Counted from the stretch's first letter, positions 34,461 to 43,608 are shown. The stretch: 64,000 nucleotides of DNA from Phytohabitans aurantiacus (GCF_027923225.1 NZ_BSDI01000006.1:1-64000), one strand, 5' to 3'. The notes: generated from the letters alone by a model not told the origin. Translations and numbers: made by a program.

Positions 34461-35504
34461 GCCGGTGCATTCGCGCAGGGCCGCGAATCGGTCGCGCTGG
34501 CGCTTGGCGGCAGCCCCGGTCAGTGGCTCGGGCTGGCCGGTGCCGGACACGATGGCGGGCACAAACTCGTTTCGCACGACCTGCCGCCCGCGCACCGCCA
34601 ACCGCAGCACCCCGGTCTGCGTACTGGCCGAGTCGCCGTACCAGAGGAAGTTTCCCAACCCGTACGCCACGTACGTCCCGGCGAGCCAGCCGTCGCCCTG
34701 GAGCGTGTGCGCGTGCGTACCGACGATGATGTCGGCGCCCGCGGCGGCGAGCTTGCCGGCGAACCGTTTCTGGTCGGCTGTCGGGCATTCGTTGCCCTCC
34801 TGCCCCCAGTGGTTGTACACGATCACGAGGTCGGCGTCGCGCCGGGCAGCCGCCACCGCGGCGGTGGCTCGCGGGACGTCCCACGCCATCGCGATGCCGG
34901 GCCGGTCGTCGCGCGCGGCCCAGGTCGACGCGAGCGTGCGGATCTGGCTGAACCCCAGCACCGCCACCCGTACCCCGCGCACCTCGGTGGTCCACGGCCG
35001 GTAGGCCTCGGTCGCGTTTCGACCGGCGCCGAAGACCGGGTACGCCTCGCGTTTCGCACTGTCCAATGTGTCCAGCAGGCCGGTCTGTCCATAGTCGAGC
35101 GCGTGGTTGTTGGCGAGTGACACCGCGTCGATGCCGGCCCCACGCAGGGCGGCGTACGTGCTCGTGGGCGCGCGAAAATGGTACTGCTTCGGCTCTGGCT
35201 TGCCGCGCGTGGTGACCGCCGTCTCCAGGTTGACGATCGTCAGGTCCGCATTGGACAGCAACGGGATGGCGTCGCCGAATGCCTTCGCGGGCTCGCGCAG
35301 GAGCCGCGCGGTGCGCCCCGTGAAGTGCACGTCACCGCCGAACGCGAGCGTGACCTCGGGTGACGGTGTGGGGCTTGGCGGCGCCGAGGTCGGCGCGGTG
35401 GCCGGCGGAGACGGCGAGGTTGTCGGAGGCGACGGGTCGTCGCCGCAGCCAGCGGCCAGGCACACGACCAGCACCGCCGCGACGCATCCCCGTCCCCAAG
35501 CCAC
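34446..35504 (-). CDS. CapA/PgsA-like lipoprotein metallophosphatase family protein
   Basis: This 352-residue exported lipoprotein has a signal peptide with lipobox LAAGC (Cys near 20), a Pro/Ser/Thr-rich linker, then a CapA-type domain. Its motifs are FGGDVHFTGR, NLETAVTTRG, LANNHALDYG, YNHWGQEGNE and GTHAHTLQG, all typical of the family linked to poly-gamma-glutamate capsule and other surface polymers. No capB/capC is next to it, so the role is open. The GTG start is 6 nt after TAGGCT. Confidence 0.9.
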   Translation of the reverse strand: MAWGRGCVAAVLVVCLAAGCGDDPSPPTTSPSPPATAPTSAPPSPTPSPEVTLAFGGDVHFTGRTARLLREPAKAFGDAIPLLSNADLTIVNLETAVTTRGKPEPKQYHFRAPTSTYAALRGAGIDAVSLANNHALDYGQTGLLDTLDSAKREAYPVFGAGRNATEAYRPWTTEVRGVRVAVLGFSQIRTLASTWAARDDRPGIAMAWDVPRATAAVAAARRDADLVIVYNHWGQEGNECPTADQKRFAGKLAAAGADIIVGTHAHTLQGDGWLAGTYVAYGLGNFLWYGDSASTQTGVLRLAVRGRQVVRNEFVPAIVSGTGQPEPLTGAAAKRQRDRFAALRECTGLTGR

Positions 35505-35527
35505 CCACCCAGCCTAGGGACCAAACC

Positions 35528-35581
35528 GTGATCAGGGCGTCCCTCAAGTCGCCCTAACGACTTGAGGGACGCCCTGATCAC
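35528..35581 (+). repeat. 54-bp palindrome family, copy B
   Basis: This copy has the same arms as copy A but loop CCCTAA. The symmetry extends 4 bp further on each side (AACC and GGTT), giving 28-bp arms. Unlike the other copies it lies between divergent genes (CapA-like and a small exported protein), so it cannot act as a simple end-of-gene terminator for either neighbour. Confidence 0.95.
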
Positions 35582-35685
35582 GGTTGCGGAGGAAGGGGAT
35601 AGCGGGGGCACAGGGTTTGCTTCGGTGGGTTTTCGGGGGGCGTTGGTGTGATGGACGGCGTCACTAGCGGAAGGGGACATGAGCA

Positions 35686-35949
35686 ATGCGGATCAAAGCC
35701 ATCGTCGCGCTCAGCTTCGCCGGGGCGGCAGCCGCCGCGGTGATCGCAGGTGGTGCCGCGTACGCCAGCGGCGTCAACGGCGACGACGACGCGGATGTGC
35801 GCATCGTCTACGAGGACAACAGCTTCGCGCCCGGCATGGCCACCGACGGCCGGGACTGCCCCGAGAAGAACGGCGGCGGCCAGGGCGGAGAGAACGCAGG
35901 AGAGAGCAGTGGCGGCACGGAGAACGCGCCGTCGGAGGAGAGCCTGTGA
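35686..35949 (+). CDS. Small exported acidic protein
   Basis: This 87-residue protein has a signal peptide (MRIKAIVALSFAGAAAAAVI to about residue 27), an acidic stretch (NGDDDADVRIVYEDN) and a Gly/Glu/Ser-rich, probably disordered tail with one Cys. AAGGGGA lies 8 nt before the ATG. Its stop overlaps the MoxR start (GTGA), so it is translationally tied to the MoxR operon. I do not recognise a family; an envelope role together with the downstream genes is inference. Confidence 0.7.
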   Translation: MRIKAIVALSFAGAAAAAVIAGGAAYASGVNGDDDADVRIVYEDNSFAPGMATDGRDCPEKNGGGQGGENAGESSGGTENAPSEESL

Positions 35950-36962
35950 GTGCACCCACAACCACCGAAAACGAGGCTCCGGCGCCGCACGTCCTGCTGG
36001 AACAGGCGCTCTTTGAGGTGAAGCGGGTCATCGTCGGGCAGGACAGGCTCGTCGAGCGGCTGATGACGGCGTTGCTCGCCGATGGCCACTGCCTTCTCGA
36101 AGGCGTGCCCGGAGTGGCGAAGACGCTTGCCGCGCAGACGCTGGCGACGGCGGTGGGCGGCACGTTCAACCGGATCCAGTTCACGCCTGACCTGGTGCCG
36201 TCCGACATCGTCGGCACCCGGATCTACCGCGCGTCGAAGGAGAACTTCGACGTCGAGCTCGGGCCGATCATGGCCAATCTGGTACTGGCCGACGAGATCA
36301 ATCGGGCGCCGGCGAAGGTGCAGTCGGCCCTGCTGGAGGCGATGGCCGAGCGCCAGGTCTCCATCGGCGGCCGCTCGTACCCGGTACCGGATCCGTTCCT
36401 GGTGCTCGCGACCCAGAACCCGATCGAGTCCGAGGGCGTGTACCAGCTGCCCGAGGCGCAGCGCGACAGGTTCCTCATGAAGATCGTCGTGGGGTACCCG
36501 ACGGACGAGGAGGAGCTGGGCATCCTGTACCGGATGGGCACCTCGCGGCCCGAACCGCGCACGGTGCTCAACCCGCAGCGCCTCACCGTGTTGCAGGAGT
36601 TGGCCCGTGGGGTGTTCGTGCACCACGCGCTGGCGGAGTACGTGGTGCGGCTGGTCGTGGCGACGCGTGATCCGGCGCGGTTCGGGGTGGGCGACCTCAA
36701 GTCCCGCCTCGCGTACGGGGCGAGTCCGCGGGCCACCCTCGGTCTGGTGGCCGCCGCGCGAGCGCTGGCGCTGTTGCGCGGCCGCGAGTACGTGCTGCCG
36801 AACGACATCACCGATCTCGCCGTCGACGTGCTGTCGCACCGGCTGGTGCTGTCGTTCGACGCGGTGGCCGACGGCGTGGCACAGGAAGACGTGGTGCGGC
36901 GGCTGGTCGAGGCGGTGCCGCCGCCGCAGATCGCGCCCCATCAAGCGGAACAAGCGGCATGA
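35946..36962 (+). CDS. MoxR-family AAA+ ATPase
   Basis: This 338-residue chaperone-like ATPase has Walker A GVPGVAKT (near 51), Walker B VLADEINRAPAKVQ (near 113), sensor 1 ATQNPIESEGVYQLPEAQ and a C-terminal lid. MoxR proteins assist maturation of protein complexes together with VWA proteins. The next genes are DUF58 and VWA, the usual partners. Starts overlap on both sides (GTGA, ATGA). Confidence 0.94.
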   Translation: MSAPTTTENEAPAPHVLLEQALFEVKRVIVGQDRLVERLMTALLADGHCLLEGVPGVAKTLAAQTLATAVGGTFNRIQFTPDLVPSDIVGTRIYRASKENFDVELGPIMANLVLADEINRAPAKVQSALLEAMAERQVSIGGRSYPVPDPFLVLATQNPIESEGVYQLPEAQRDRFLMKIVVGYPTDEEELGILYRMGTSRPEPRTVLNPQRLTVLQELARGVFVHHALAEYVVRLVVATRDPARFGVGDLKSRLAYGASPRATLGLVAAARALALLRGREYVLPNDITDLAVDVLSHRLVLSFDAVADGVAQEDVVRRLVEAVPPPQIAPHQAEQAA

Positions 36963-37930
36963 ACGAGGGCGGGTTCGCGACCATCCATCAGCTCGCGCCG
37001 GAACGCAGGCTGCGGCGGCTGGAGCTGACCATCACCCGGCGCCTCGACGGGCTGCTGCACGGGCAGTATCTCGGTCTGCTGCCGGGCGCGGGCAGCGAGC
37101 TGGCCGGCAGCCGCGAGTACCGGCCGGGCGAAGACGAGGTGCGCCGGATGGACTGGGCGGTCACCGCCCGGACCACCGTCCCGCACGTGCGTGAGGTCGA
37201 CGCCGACCGCGAGCTGACCACCTGGCTGCTCGTCGACGCCACGCCCAGCATGGACTTCGGCACCGCCGATGTGGAGAAGCGGGAGCTCGCGGTCGCCGCC
37301 ACGGCGGCGGTGGGCTTCCTCACCGCGGGCGCCGGCAACAAGCTCGGCGCGCATCTGCTGGGCATGAGCGGCGTACGGCGGTACCCGGCAAGGACCGGAC
37401 GCACGCACCTGCTCGGACTGCTGCGCACGCTGTTGGCGGTACCCAGGGCGGCAGCCGGAGCGCAACCGCACGCGCTGGGTGAGGCGCTGGCGGGGGTCGG
37501 GCGGTCGGCTCCCCGGCGCGGTCTCGTGGTCGTGATCTCCGACTTCCTCGACGGGTTGCCGGAGAACGACCGCGACGAGCGCCCGGAATGGGAAGCGGAT
37601 CTTCGGCGGCTCGCCGTCCGGCACCAGGTGCTGGCGGTCGAGGTGACCGACCCGCGCGAGCTGGAGCTGCCGGACGTCGGCCTCATCACGCTGGTGGACC
37701 CCGAGAGCGGTCAGCGGCGCGAGGTCTCGACCGGCAGCCGCAAGCTGCGCGAGAAGTACAAGGCCGCGGCCACGGCGCAGCGCGACATCGTGCGGCGGTC
37801 GCTGCGACGCACCGGCGCGCACCACCTACCGCTGCGCACCGACCGTGACTGGGTCGCGGACATCGTGCGGCACGTGTACGCCCAGCGCCGCCTCGCCATG
37901 GCGGCCCGGCAGCCGGGAGGAGCGGCATGA
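36959..37930 (+). CDS. DUF58 domain protein
   Basis: This 323-residue protein carries the DUF58 signature REYRPGEDEVRRMDW and a divergent VWA-like fold (WLLVDATPSMDFG, VVVISDFLDG). Unlike many homologues it has no membrane helix near the N-terminus. It partners MoxR in complex assembly in many bacteria; the target is unknown. It is coupled to MoxR by a 4-nt overlap. Confidence 0.9.
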   Translation: MNEGGFATIHQLAPERRLRRLELTITRRLDGLLHGQYLGLLPGAGSELAGSREYRPGEDEVRRMDWAVTARTTVPHVREVDADRELTTWLLVDATPSMDFGTADVEKRELAVAATAAVGFLTAGAGNKLGAHLLGMSGVRRYPARTGRTHLLGLLRTLLAVPRAAAGAQPHALGEALAGVGRSAPRRGLVVVISDFLDGLPENDRDERPEWEADLRRLAVRHQVLAVEVTDPRELELPDVGLITLVDPESGQRREVSTGSRKLREKYKAAATAQRDIVRRSLRRTGAHHLPLRTDRDWVADIVRHVYAQRRLAMAARQPGGAA

Positions 37931-37982
37931 AGCACCCCACGAATTTGCTCCGCTGCGCTTCACAAATCCGCGGGGGCCCCGC

Positions 37983-38942
37983 ATGAGTTTCGAGAGTCCG
38001 ATACGGCTGTGGCTGCTGCTCGGTGTGGCGCTGCTCGCGGCCGGCTACATCGTCATGCAACGGCGACGCAGCCGGTACGCCGTACGCTTCACCAACCTGC
38101 GGCTGCTCGACCGGGTGGCGCCGAAGCGTCCGGGCTGGCGCCGGCACGTGCCGGCCAGCCTGTTCCTGGCGATGATGGCGCTGCTCGTGGTCGGGTTCGC
38201 CCGGCCGACCGACGACGTGAAGGTGCCGCGCGAGCGGGCCACCGTGATCGTCGCGGTCGACGTGTCGATGTCGATGCTCGCCACCGACGTCTCGCCGGAC
38301 CGTCTCGGCGCGGCGAAGGAGGCGGCGCGGGACTTCGTCGACGGGCTGCCCGAGGAGTTCAACGTCGGGCTTGTCGCGTTCGCGGGCAACGCGTCCGTGA
38401 CCGTGGCGCCGACCACCGACCGGGCCGCGCTCGAAGCCGGCATCGACCGCCTCGACCAGGGCGGCACCGGCCGGCAGGGTACGGCGATCGGCGACGCCAT
38501 GACGACGGCGCTGCAGAGCATCCAGTCGCTCGACGCGGAGGCGGCCGAAGACACGCCGCCGGCACGGGTGGTACTGCTCTCCGACGGCGCCAACACCGCC
38601 GGGCGTGACCCGCAGGAGGCGTCCGCCGACCTGGTGACCGCCGGGGTGCCGGTCGACACGATCGCGTTCGGTACGTCGTCCGGCGTCATCCAGGGCGGTG
38701 GCCGCTCGCTCCAGGTACCTGTCGACGGCGAGACGCTCCAAGCCGTCGCGCAGGAGACCGGCGGCGGGTACCACGAGGCGGCCAGCGGCGACGAGCTGCG
38801 CGCCGTGTACGAGGACATCGGCAGCTCGGTCGGCTTCACCACCGAACGGCAGGACGTGTCGGCCCGGTTCATCGGCCTCGGCCTCATCCTCGCCCTGCTG
38901 GCGGCGGCCGCGTCGATGTTCTGGTTCGCGCGGATTCCATGA
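37983..38942 (+). CDS. BatA-like VWA membrane protein
   Basis: This 319-residue protein has N-terminal helices at about 8-24 and 57-74, a VWA domain with the MIDAS motif VAVDVSMSML (DxSxS, near 93) and a C-terminal helix near 297-315. This is the BatA-like plan, with the metal-binding domain held outside the membrane between helices. It is the third partner of the MoxR-DUF58 set, after a 52-bp gap. Confidence 0.9.
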   Translation: MSFESPIRLWLLLGVALLAAGYIVMQRRRSRYAVRFTNLRLLDRVAPKRPGWRRHVPASLFLAMMALLVVGFARPTDDVKVPRERATVIVAVDVSMSMLATDVSPDRLGAAKEAARDFVDGLPEEFNVGLVAFAGNASVTVAPTTDRAALEAGIDRLDQGGTGRQGTAIGDAMTTALQSIQSLDAEAAEDTPPARVVLLSDGANTAGRDPQEASADLVTAGVPVDTIAFGTSSGVIQGGGRSLQVPVDGETLQAVAQETGGGYHEAASGDELRAVYEDIGSSVGFTTERQDVSARFIGLGLILALLAAAASMFWFARIP

Positions 38943-38956
38943 TGGAGGGACGTCAA

Positions 38957-39814
38957 ATGACTGCTCCGCAAGGGCTCGGGCACCCGCGTGGTCCCGGGTT
39001 CATCTCCCCGGAGCTGGATCCGTGGGCGGTTCCCCGCCCGGCCGCGGCACCGGTGGACGCGCCGCCGTCCGGCGGTACCCGGTGGCCCCGCATGCTGCTC
39101 GCGGGCCTTGCGCTGGTGGGGGTGTCGGCGGCGTCCGGCGCCCTCGCCGGCGGGTGGGTGTCCTCCGATTCCCCGCCACCACCGGAGGCGGCTCCGCCGC
39201 CCACCACCGGAGCCGTACCCAGCGATCTGGTCGGCGCCGCCGCCATCGCCCTGCCAGGCGTGGTGCAGGTCCGGGTCGGCAACGCCGGGGGATCGGGGTT
39301 CGCGGTCGACGACCAGGGTCACATTGTCACCAACAACCACGTGGTGGCGAACGGCGGCGACGTGAGCGTCGTCGGGCAGGACGGGCGGCGGCTGCCCGCC
39401 GAGGTGGTCGGGCGCGATCCGGACAGCGACATCGCGGTCCTTCGGGTCACACCGACAAGCGCCCTGCGACCGCTCACGCTCGCCCAGGCGGGCACCACGG
39501 AGGTCGGCGAACCGGTGCTCGCCGTCGGATCGCCGCTCGGCCTCTCCGGCACCGTCACCGCGGGTATCGTCAGCGCGCTCGACCGGCGGGTGCGGCTCGG
39601 CGACACCGGGGCACGGCAGAGCGCCGTCCAGACCGACGCGTCCATCAACCCGGGCAACTCGGGTGGGCCGCTCGTCAACGCCCAGGGCGAGGTGATCGGC
39701 GTGAACACGGCGATCGCCACGCTGGAGGGCAGCGGCAGCATCGGCATCGGCTTCGCGATCCCGATCGAGCGCGCCCAGCAGGCGGCTGAGCGGATCATCC
39801 GCGACGGCGGATAG
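38957..39814 (+). CDS. Membrane-anchored trypsin-like (HtrA/S1C) serine protease
   Basis: This 285-residue protein has a Pro-rich cytoplasmic tail, one membrane helix (about 45-65), and an extracytoplasmic trypsin-like domain with the catalytic triad in TNNHVVANG (His), DSDIAVLRV (Asp) and INPGNSGGPL (Ser). It ends right after the protease domain, so the PDZ domain of typical HtrA is absent. GGAGGGA lies 7 nt before the ATG. It sits directly in front of a two-component system, recalling the mprAB-pepD link in mycobacteria, in a different order. Confidence 0.92.
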   Translation: MTAPQGLGHPRGPGFISPELDPWAVPRPAAAPVDAPPSGGTRWPRMLLAGLALVGVSAASGALAGGWVSSDSPPPPEAAPPPTTGAVPSDLVGAAAIALPGVVQVRVGNAGGSGFAVDDQGHIVTNNHVVANGGDVSVVGQDGRRLPAEVVGRDPDSDIAVLRVTPTSALRPLTLAQAGTTEVGEPVLAVGSPLGLSGTVTAGIVSALDRRVRLGDTGARQSAVQTDASINPGNSGGPLVNAQGEVIGVNTAIATLEGSGSIGIGFAIPIERAQQAAERIIRDGG

Positions 39815-39824
39815 CGTTTCTGAC

Positions 39825-40505
39825 ATGCGGTTACTGGTTGTAGAGGACGAGGAGGACCTGGCCGAGGCCCTGCGCCTCGGCCTGGTCCGCGCCGGGTACG
39901 CGGTCGACGTCGCCGGGGACGCGGCTCAGGCGTACGAGCGGCTGGCCGTCAACGGGTACGACCTGATGCTGCTCGACATCAACCTGCCGGACGCGAACGG
40001 GTTCGACGTGTGCCGCGCGATCCGGCACGGCGAGGTATCCGTCGAGGGCGGCGCCGAACTGCGGGTGCTGATGCTCACCGCGCGTGGCGCGCTGCAGGAT
40101 CGGGTACGCGGGCTCGACGAGGGCGCCGACGACTACCTCGTGAAGCCGTTCGCGCTGGCGGAGCTGCTGGCGCGGGTACGGGCGCTGCTGCGGCGTGACA
40201 CCAACGGCGGCACCGCCGTGCTGCGTGTCGGACCGCTCCAGCTCGACGTGTCGCGGCACGAGGCCAGCCGGGACGGTTCGCCGCTGCAGCTGACGCCGAA
40301 GGAGTTCGGCGTGCTGGAGTACCTGATGACCCGCCCCGGGCACGTCGTCTCCGCCGAGGAACTGCTGGAGCACGTCTGGGACGAGAACGCCGATCCGTTC
40401 ACGCAGACCGTGCGGGTGACCGTGGGTACGCTGCGGCGCAAGCTCGGCGGCGAGGCCATCGAAACGGTGGTGGGACGCGGGTACCGGTTGCGGGAGACAG
40501 CATGA
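39825..40505 (+). CDS. OmpR/PhoB-type response regulator
   Basis: This 226-residue regulator has a receiver domain with the phospho-acceptor Asp in LMLLDINLPDANGF (near 51), the switch Thr in MLTARG and Lys in YLVKPFALAEL. A winged-helix DNA-binding domain follows (LTPKEFGVLEYLM to GRGYRLRE). It overlaps the kinase gene by 4 nt. It probably controls envelope genes, perhaps including the upstream protease; that is inference. Confidence 0.95.
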   Translation: MRLLVVEDEEDLAEALRLGLVRAGYAVDVAGDAAQAYERLAVNGYDLMLLDINLPDANGFDVCRAIRHGEVSVEGGAELRVLMLTARGALQDRVRGLDEGADDYLVKPFALAELLARVRALLRRDTNGGTAVLRVGPLQLDVSRHEASRDGSPLQLTPKEFGVLEYLMTRPGHVVSAEELLEHVWDENADPFTQTVRVTVGTLRRKLGGEAIETVVGRGYRLRETA

Positions 40506-41704
40506 AGCGCTTTGTTCAGTCGATCCGGTTCCGCCTGACGGTGCTGTACTCCGTCCTGCTGTTCGCGCTCGCCGGTGGTGGGCTCGTCGTCACGTACGTG
40601 GCCGTCGAGCGGACCACCGACCCGAAGCCGATCACGAAGGAGTACGAGGCCGACATCGTCAAGCACGGCCGCACCGTCGGCACGATGACGGTCGCCGAGG
40701 TCGACGAGATCGAGTCCGCGGTCAACTTCAGCACGCTCGAAACCATGCGCAACTACTCGCTGATCGCCCTGGGCGGGCTTTTCCTCGCCAGCCTCGGCAT
40801 CGGCTGGGTGCTCTCCGGGCGTGCCCTGCGGCCCGTCGGCGCCATCGCCCGCACGGCTCGCGAGATCCAGGCCACCGACCTGTCACGGCGCATCCGGCTC
40901 GACGGGTACCGCGACGAGCTGCGCGAGCTCGGCGACACCATCGACTCGATGCTCGACCGGCTCGATGGGGCGTTCCAGGCGCAGCGGCAGCTCATCGACG
41001 ACGCCTCGCACGAGCTGCGCAGCCCGCTGGCGATCATCCGGGCCAACCTCGACGCGTCGCTCATGGACGCCCCGGACGCCACCGACGCCGAGCGGGCGCG
41101 GGCGGTCATCGTGATCGACCGGGCCACCACGCGGATGACCCGGCTCGTCGAGGACCTGCTCGCGACCGCGCGCCGCAACGCCGAGGCCCTCGCCGACAGC
41201 GACGTCGAACTGGGCGCGGTCGCCCGCGAGGCGGGCGAGGACTTCACCGCCATCGCCGCCGAGCGTGCGGTTCGCATCGAGTACCGCGTGCGTCAGTCGG
41301 ATCTGTGGCTGATCGGCGACCACGACGCGCTCCGCCGCGCGGTGGGCAACCTGCTGTCGAACGCGGTGCGCCTGTCACCGGGCGGTGGCACGGTGACCGT
41401 GGCGGCTGGGCGGGCCGGTGGCTGGCTGTGGGTGGGCGTGGCCGACCAGGGCCCGGGGATCGCGCCAACCGACCAGGCGAGGGTCTTCGACCGGTTCTGG
41501 CGCGCCGGCACCCAGATCGACCGGCGCACCGGGCTGGGACTCGCGATCGTGCGACAGATCACCGAGTCGCACGGCGGTCACGTGGCGGTGTTTTCGTCCG
41601 TGGGCGCTGGGAGCACGTTCGTCCTGTGGCTGCCGGCAACCGATCGCACCGACGACACGCCGCCGCCTGCCGATTCTCCGCTTGCCATCGGACAAACTGG
41701 GTAG
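40502..41704 (+). CDS. Sensor histidine kinase
   Basis: This 400-residue membrane kinase has two helices (about 10-33 and 80-103), a short outer sensor loop between them, HAMP, the HisKA box DDASHELRSPLAIIR (His near 170) and a HATPase domain with NLLSNAVR, DQGPGIAP and GLGLAIVRQI. It is the partner of the regulator just upstream (ATGA overlap). The short outer loop favours sensing of membrane state over ligand binding. Confidence 0.95.
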   Translation: MKRFVQSIRFRLTVLYSVLLFALAGGGLVVTYVAVERTTDPKPITKEYEADIVKHGRTVGTMTVAEVDEIESAVNFSTLETMRNYSLIALGGLFLASLGIGWVLSGRALRPVGAIARTAREIQATDLSRRIRLDGYRDELRELGDTIDSMLDRLDGAFQAQRQLIDDASHELRSPLAIIRANLDASLMDAPDATDAERARAVIVIDRATTRMTRLVEDLLATARRNAEALADSDVELGAVAREAGEDFTAIAAERAVRIEYRVRQSDLWLIGDHDALRRAVGNLLSNAVRLSPGGGTVTVAAGRAGGWLWVGVADQGPGIAPTDQARVFDRFWRAGTQIDRRTGLGLAIVRQITESHGGHVAVFSSVGAGSTFVLWLPATDRTDDTPPPADSPLAIGQTG

Positions 41705-42367
41705 GTGACCGAACCTGCCTGGCGGCGGCCTCATCTCGCTGAGCACCGCTGGCCGGTGGCGGTCGCCATCGCGGCGGCGATCGCGCTCCAGTGGCTGACA
41801 CCACAGCAGCTCGCGTTCGACCCTCGCTGGCTGCTGCCCGTCATCGAGGCGGCCCTCCTCTTCGGGCTCCTCGCGGTCAACCCGTTTCGCATGGACCGCG
41901 AGTCGTCGGCGCTGCACCTCGCGAGCATCGCGCTGGTCGCGTTCGCCACCCTCGCCGTCGTGTGGTCCACCGGCCGGCTCGTCGTCGTGCTGACCCGTGG
42001 TGGCGACGCCGACAACCCGAGTGAGGTGCTGCTGAGCGGCGCCGTCATCTGGCTCACCAACATGATGGTGTTCGCCCTCTGGTACTGGCTGCTCGACCGC
42101 GGCGGGCCGGCCTCGCGCGCGAACGCCCGGCGCACGCACCCCGACTTTCTCTTCCCCCAGATGACCCTCGACGACCTGGCGCACTCCGAGTGGCGGCCGG
42201 TCTTCATCGACTACCTGTACCTGGCGTTCACCAACTCGACGGCGTTCAGCCCGACGGACACGCTCCCGCTGGCGCGCTGGGCCAAGGTGGCGATGATGGT
42301 GCAGTCGTGCGTGTCCTTCCTCATCGTCATCCTGGTCATCGCGCGCGCCGTAAACGCGCTTAACTAG
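41705..42367 (+). CDS. Conserved multi-helix membrane protein
   Basis: This 220-residue protein has about five helices (near 20-34, 44-58, 70-90, 115-132, 195-215) and a conserved block FIDYLYLAFTNSTAFSPTD between the last two. I recognise the type as a widespread actinobacterial integral membrane family without known function. The pore-loop-like block could suggest transport, but that is a guess. Its GTG directly follows the kinase stop codon. Confidence 0.75.
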   Translation: MTEPAWRRPHLAEHRWPVAVAIAAAIALQWLTPQQLAFDPRWLLPVIEAALLFGLLAVNPFRMDRESSALHLASIALVAFATLAVVWSTGRLVVVLTRGGDADNPSEVLLSGAVIWLTNMMVFALWYWLLDRGGPASRANARRTHPDFLFPQMTLDDLAHSEWRPVFIDYLYLAFTNSTAFSPTDTLPLARWAKVAMMVQSCVSFLIVILVIARAVNALN

Positions 42368-42371
42368 TGGC

Positions 42372-42788
42372 GTGGCGGACCTGATGATCCGGCCGGGGAT
42401 CGAGATTCCGGAGGCCGAGCTGAGCTGGCGGTTCTCGCGTTCCAGTGGCCCCGGCGGGCAGGGCGTGAACACCACCGACTCGCGCGTGGAGCTGTCGTAC
42501 GACCTCGCGACCTCGGATGCGTTGCCCGAGCCGCTGCGGGATCGGGCGCTGGCGCGGCTCGCCGGCCGGCTCGTCGACGGGGTACTGACGATCGCCGCCT
42601 CGGAGCACCGGTCGCAGCTGCGCAACAGGGAAGCCGCTCAGGCGCGGCTGGCCGCCCTGCTGCGCGAGGCCATCGCACCGCCGCCACCGCCGCGCCGCCC
42701 CACCAAACCGAGCCGCGCGGCCAAACAGCGCCGCCTCGACGAGAAGCGCCGCCGCTCCCAGATCAAACGGAACCGGCGAGTGGACTGA
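42372..42788 (+). CDS. arfB: Alternative ribosome-rescue factor ArfB (peptidyl-tRNA hydrolase)
   Basis: This 138-residue protein has a release-factor GGQ motif (SSGPGGQGVN, near 25-34), which hydrolyses peptidyl-tRNA on stalled ribosomes. A basic C-terminal tail (RAAKQRRLDEKRRRSQIKR) can enter the empty mRNA channel. Size and layout fit ArfB/YaeJ, not full release factors. The 3' end overlaps the convergent next gene by 26 bp. Confidence 0.92.
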   Translation: MADLMIRPGIEIPEAELSWRFSRSSGPGGQGVNTTDSRVELSYDLATSDALPEPLRDRALARLAGRLVDGVLTIAASEHRSQLRNREAAQARLAALLREAIAPPPPPRRPTKPSRAAKQRRLDEKRRRSQIKRNRRVD

Positions 42789-43602
42789 CCGCCTCGATCA
42801 GGCGCTCCCGGATCGGCGCGGCCCGCACACTGAAGGCACGCTGCGCGGCGGCGTACTCCGACCTGCCCTCCGGCGTCTCGACCCGCACCGGCGGGTAACC
42901 CAGATCCGCGAGGTCGTACGGGCTGGCGCGCATGTCCAGCGCCCGGATGTCCCGCGCCAGCGCGAACGCGTCCGCCACCAGTTCGCTCGGCACCAGCGGA
43001 GACAGCTTGTACGCCCACTTGTAGAGATCCATGTTGGCGTGCAGGCAGCCGGGCTGCTCGTTGTCGTGCTGGGTTTCGCGGGTGGGCTGCAGCCGGTTGA
43101 TCGGGCGAGCCTCCGGCGTGAAGAACCGGAACGCGTCGAAGTGGCTGCACCGCACGCGGTTCTCCTCGACCACGCGGTCGGTCTCGGCCGGCGACAGGCG
43201 CAGGCTCACCTGACCGTGGCGCACGCTGTCCGTCCGGTACACCATGGCCCACTCGTGCATGCCGAAGCAGCCGAACTGCGGGGGCCTTTCGGCAGTACGC
43301 GAAAGGAGCGTGTGAATCCACGACAGCGATCGTTTCGCGGCGGCGGCCGTGTCCAACGTCACGCCGCCGTCGACCGCGATGTAGTCGCGGTCGGGCGCAC
43401 CGTCGCGCAGCACCACCCCGGCGCCCGGATGCCACCGTCGTAGCTGCGCGGGACGAAACGAGTAGTACGTGAACAGGAAGTCCTCGACAGGGTGCTTCTC
43501 GCCCGCCTGGCGGCGCGCAAGATGCGGGGCCAGCCAGGCGTCGACCCGGCGCTCGTGCGCCGCCTGCCTCGCCCGCCACTGGTTCGCGTCCAGGAACCTC
43601 AC
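42763..43602 (-). CDS. Conserved hypothetical protein (often labelled 3-methyladenine glycosylase)
   Basis: This 279-residue soluble protein has recognisable blocks LFTYYSFRPAQLRRWHPG, GCFGMHEWAMVYR and PGCLHANMDLYKWAYKLSP. Homologues in actinobacteria are often named 3-methyladenine DNA glycosylase, but I see no helix-hairpin-helix or other glycosylase motif that would support this. The GTG start lies 6 nt after TACCCT. That hexamer overlaps by 2 bp the -10 of the divergent FAH gene. Confidence 0.7.
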   Translation of the reverse strand: MRFLDANQWRARQAAHERRVDAWLAPHLARRQAGEKHPVEDFLFTYYSFRPAQLRRWHPGAGVVLRDGAPDRDYIAVDGGVTLDTAAAAKRSLSWIHTLLSRTAERPPQFGCFGMHEWAMVYRTDSVRHGQVSLRLSPAETDRVVEENRVRCSHFDAFRFFTPEARPINRLQPTRETQHDNEQPGCLHANMDLYKWAYKLSPLVPSELVADAFALARDIRALDMRASPYDLADLGYPPVRVETPEGRSEYAAAQRAFSVRAAPIRERLIEAVSPLAGSV

Positions 43603-43608
43603 GGGCCC

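Noticed and set aside
35528..35581. Copy B of the palindrome as a terminator
   Set aside because: Both neighbouring genes start, rather than end, at this gap. Without evidence of another transcript the call is only repeat.
42763..43602. Assignment of the minus-strand gene as 3-methyladenine DNA glycosylase
   Set aside because: The name is used for homologues, but no glycosylase motif or fold signature is visible. I left it as a conserved hypothetical.
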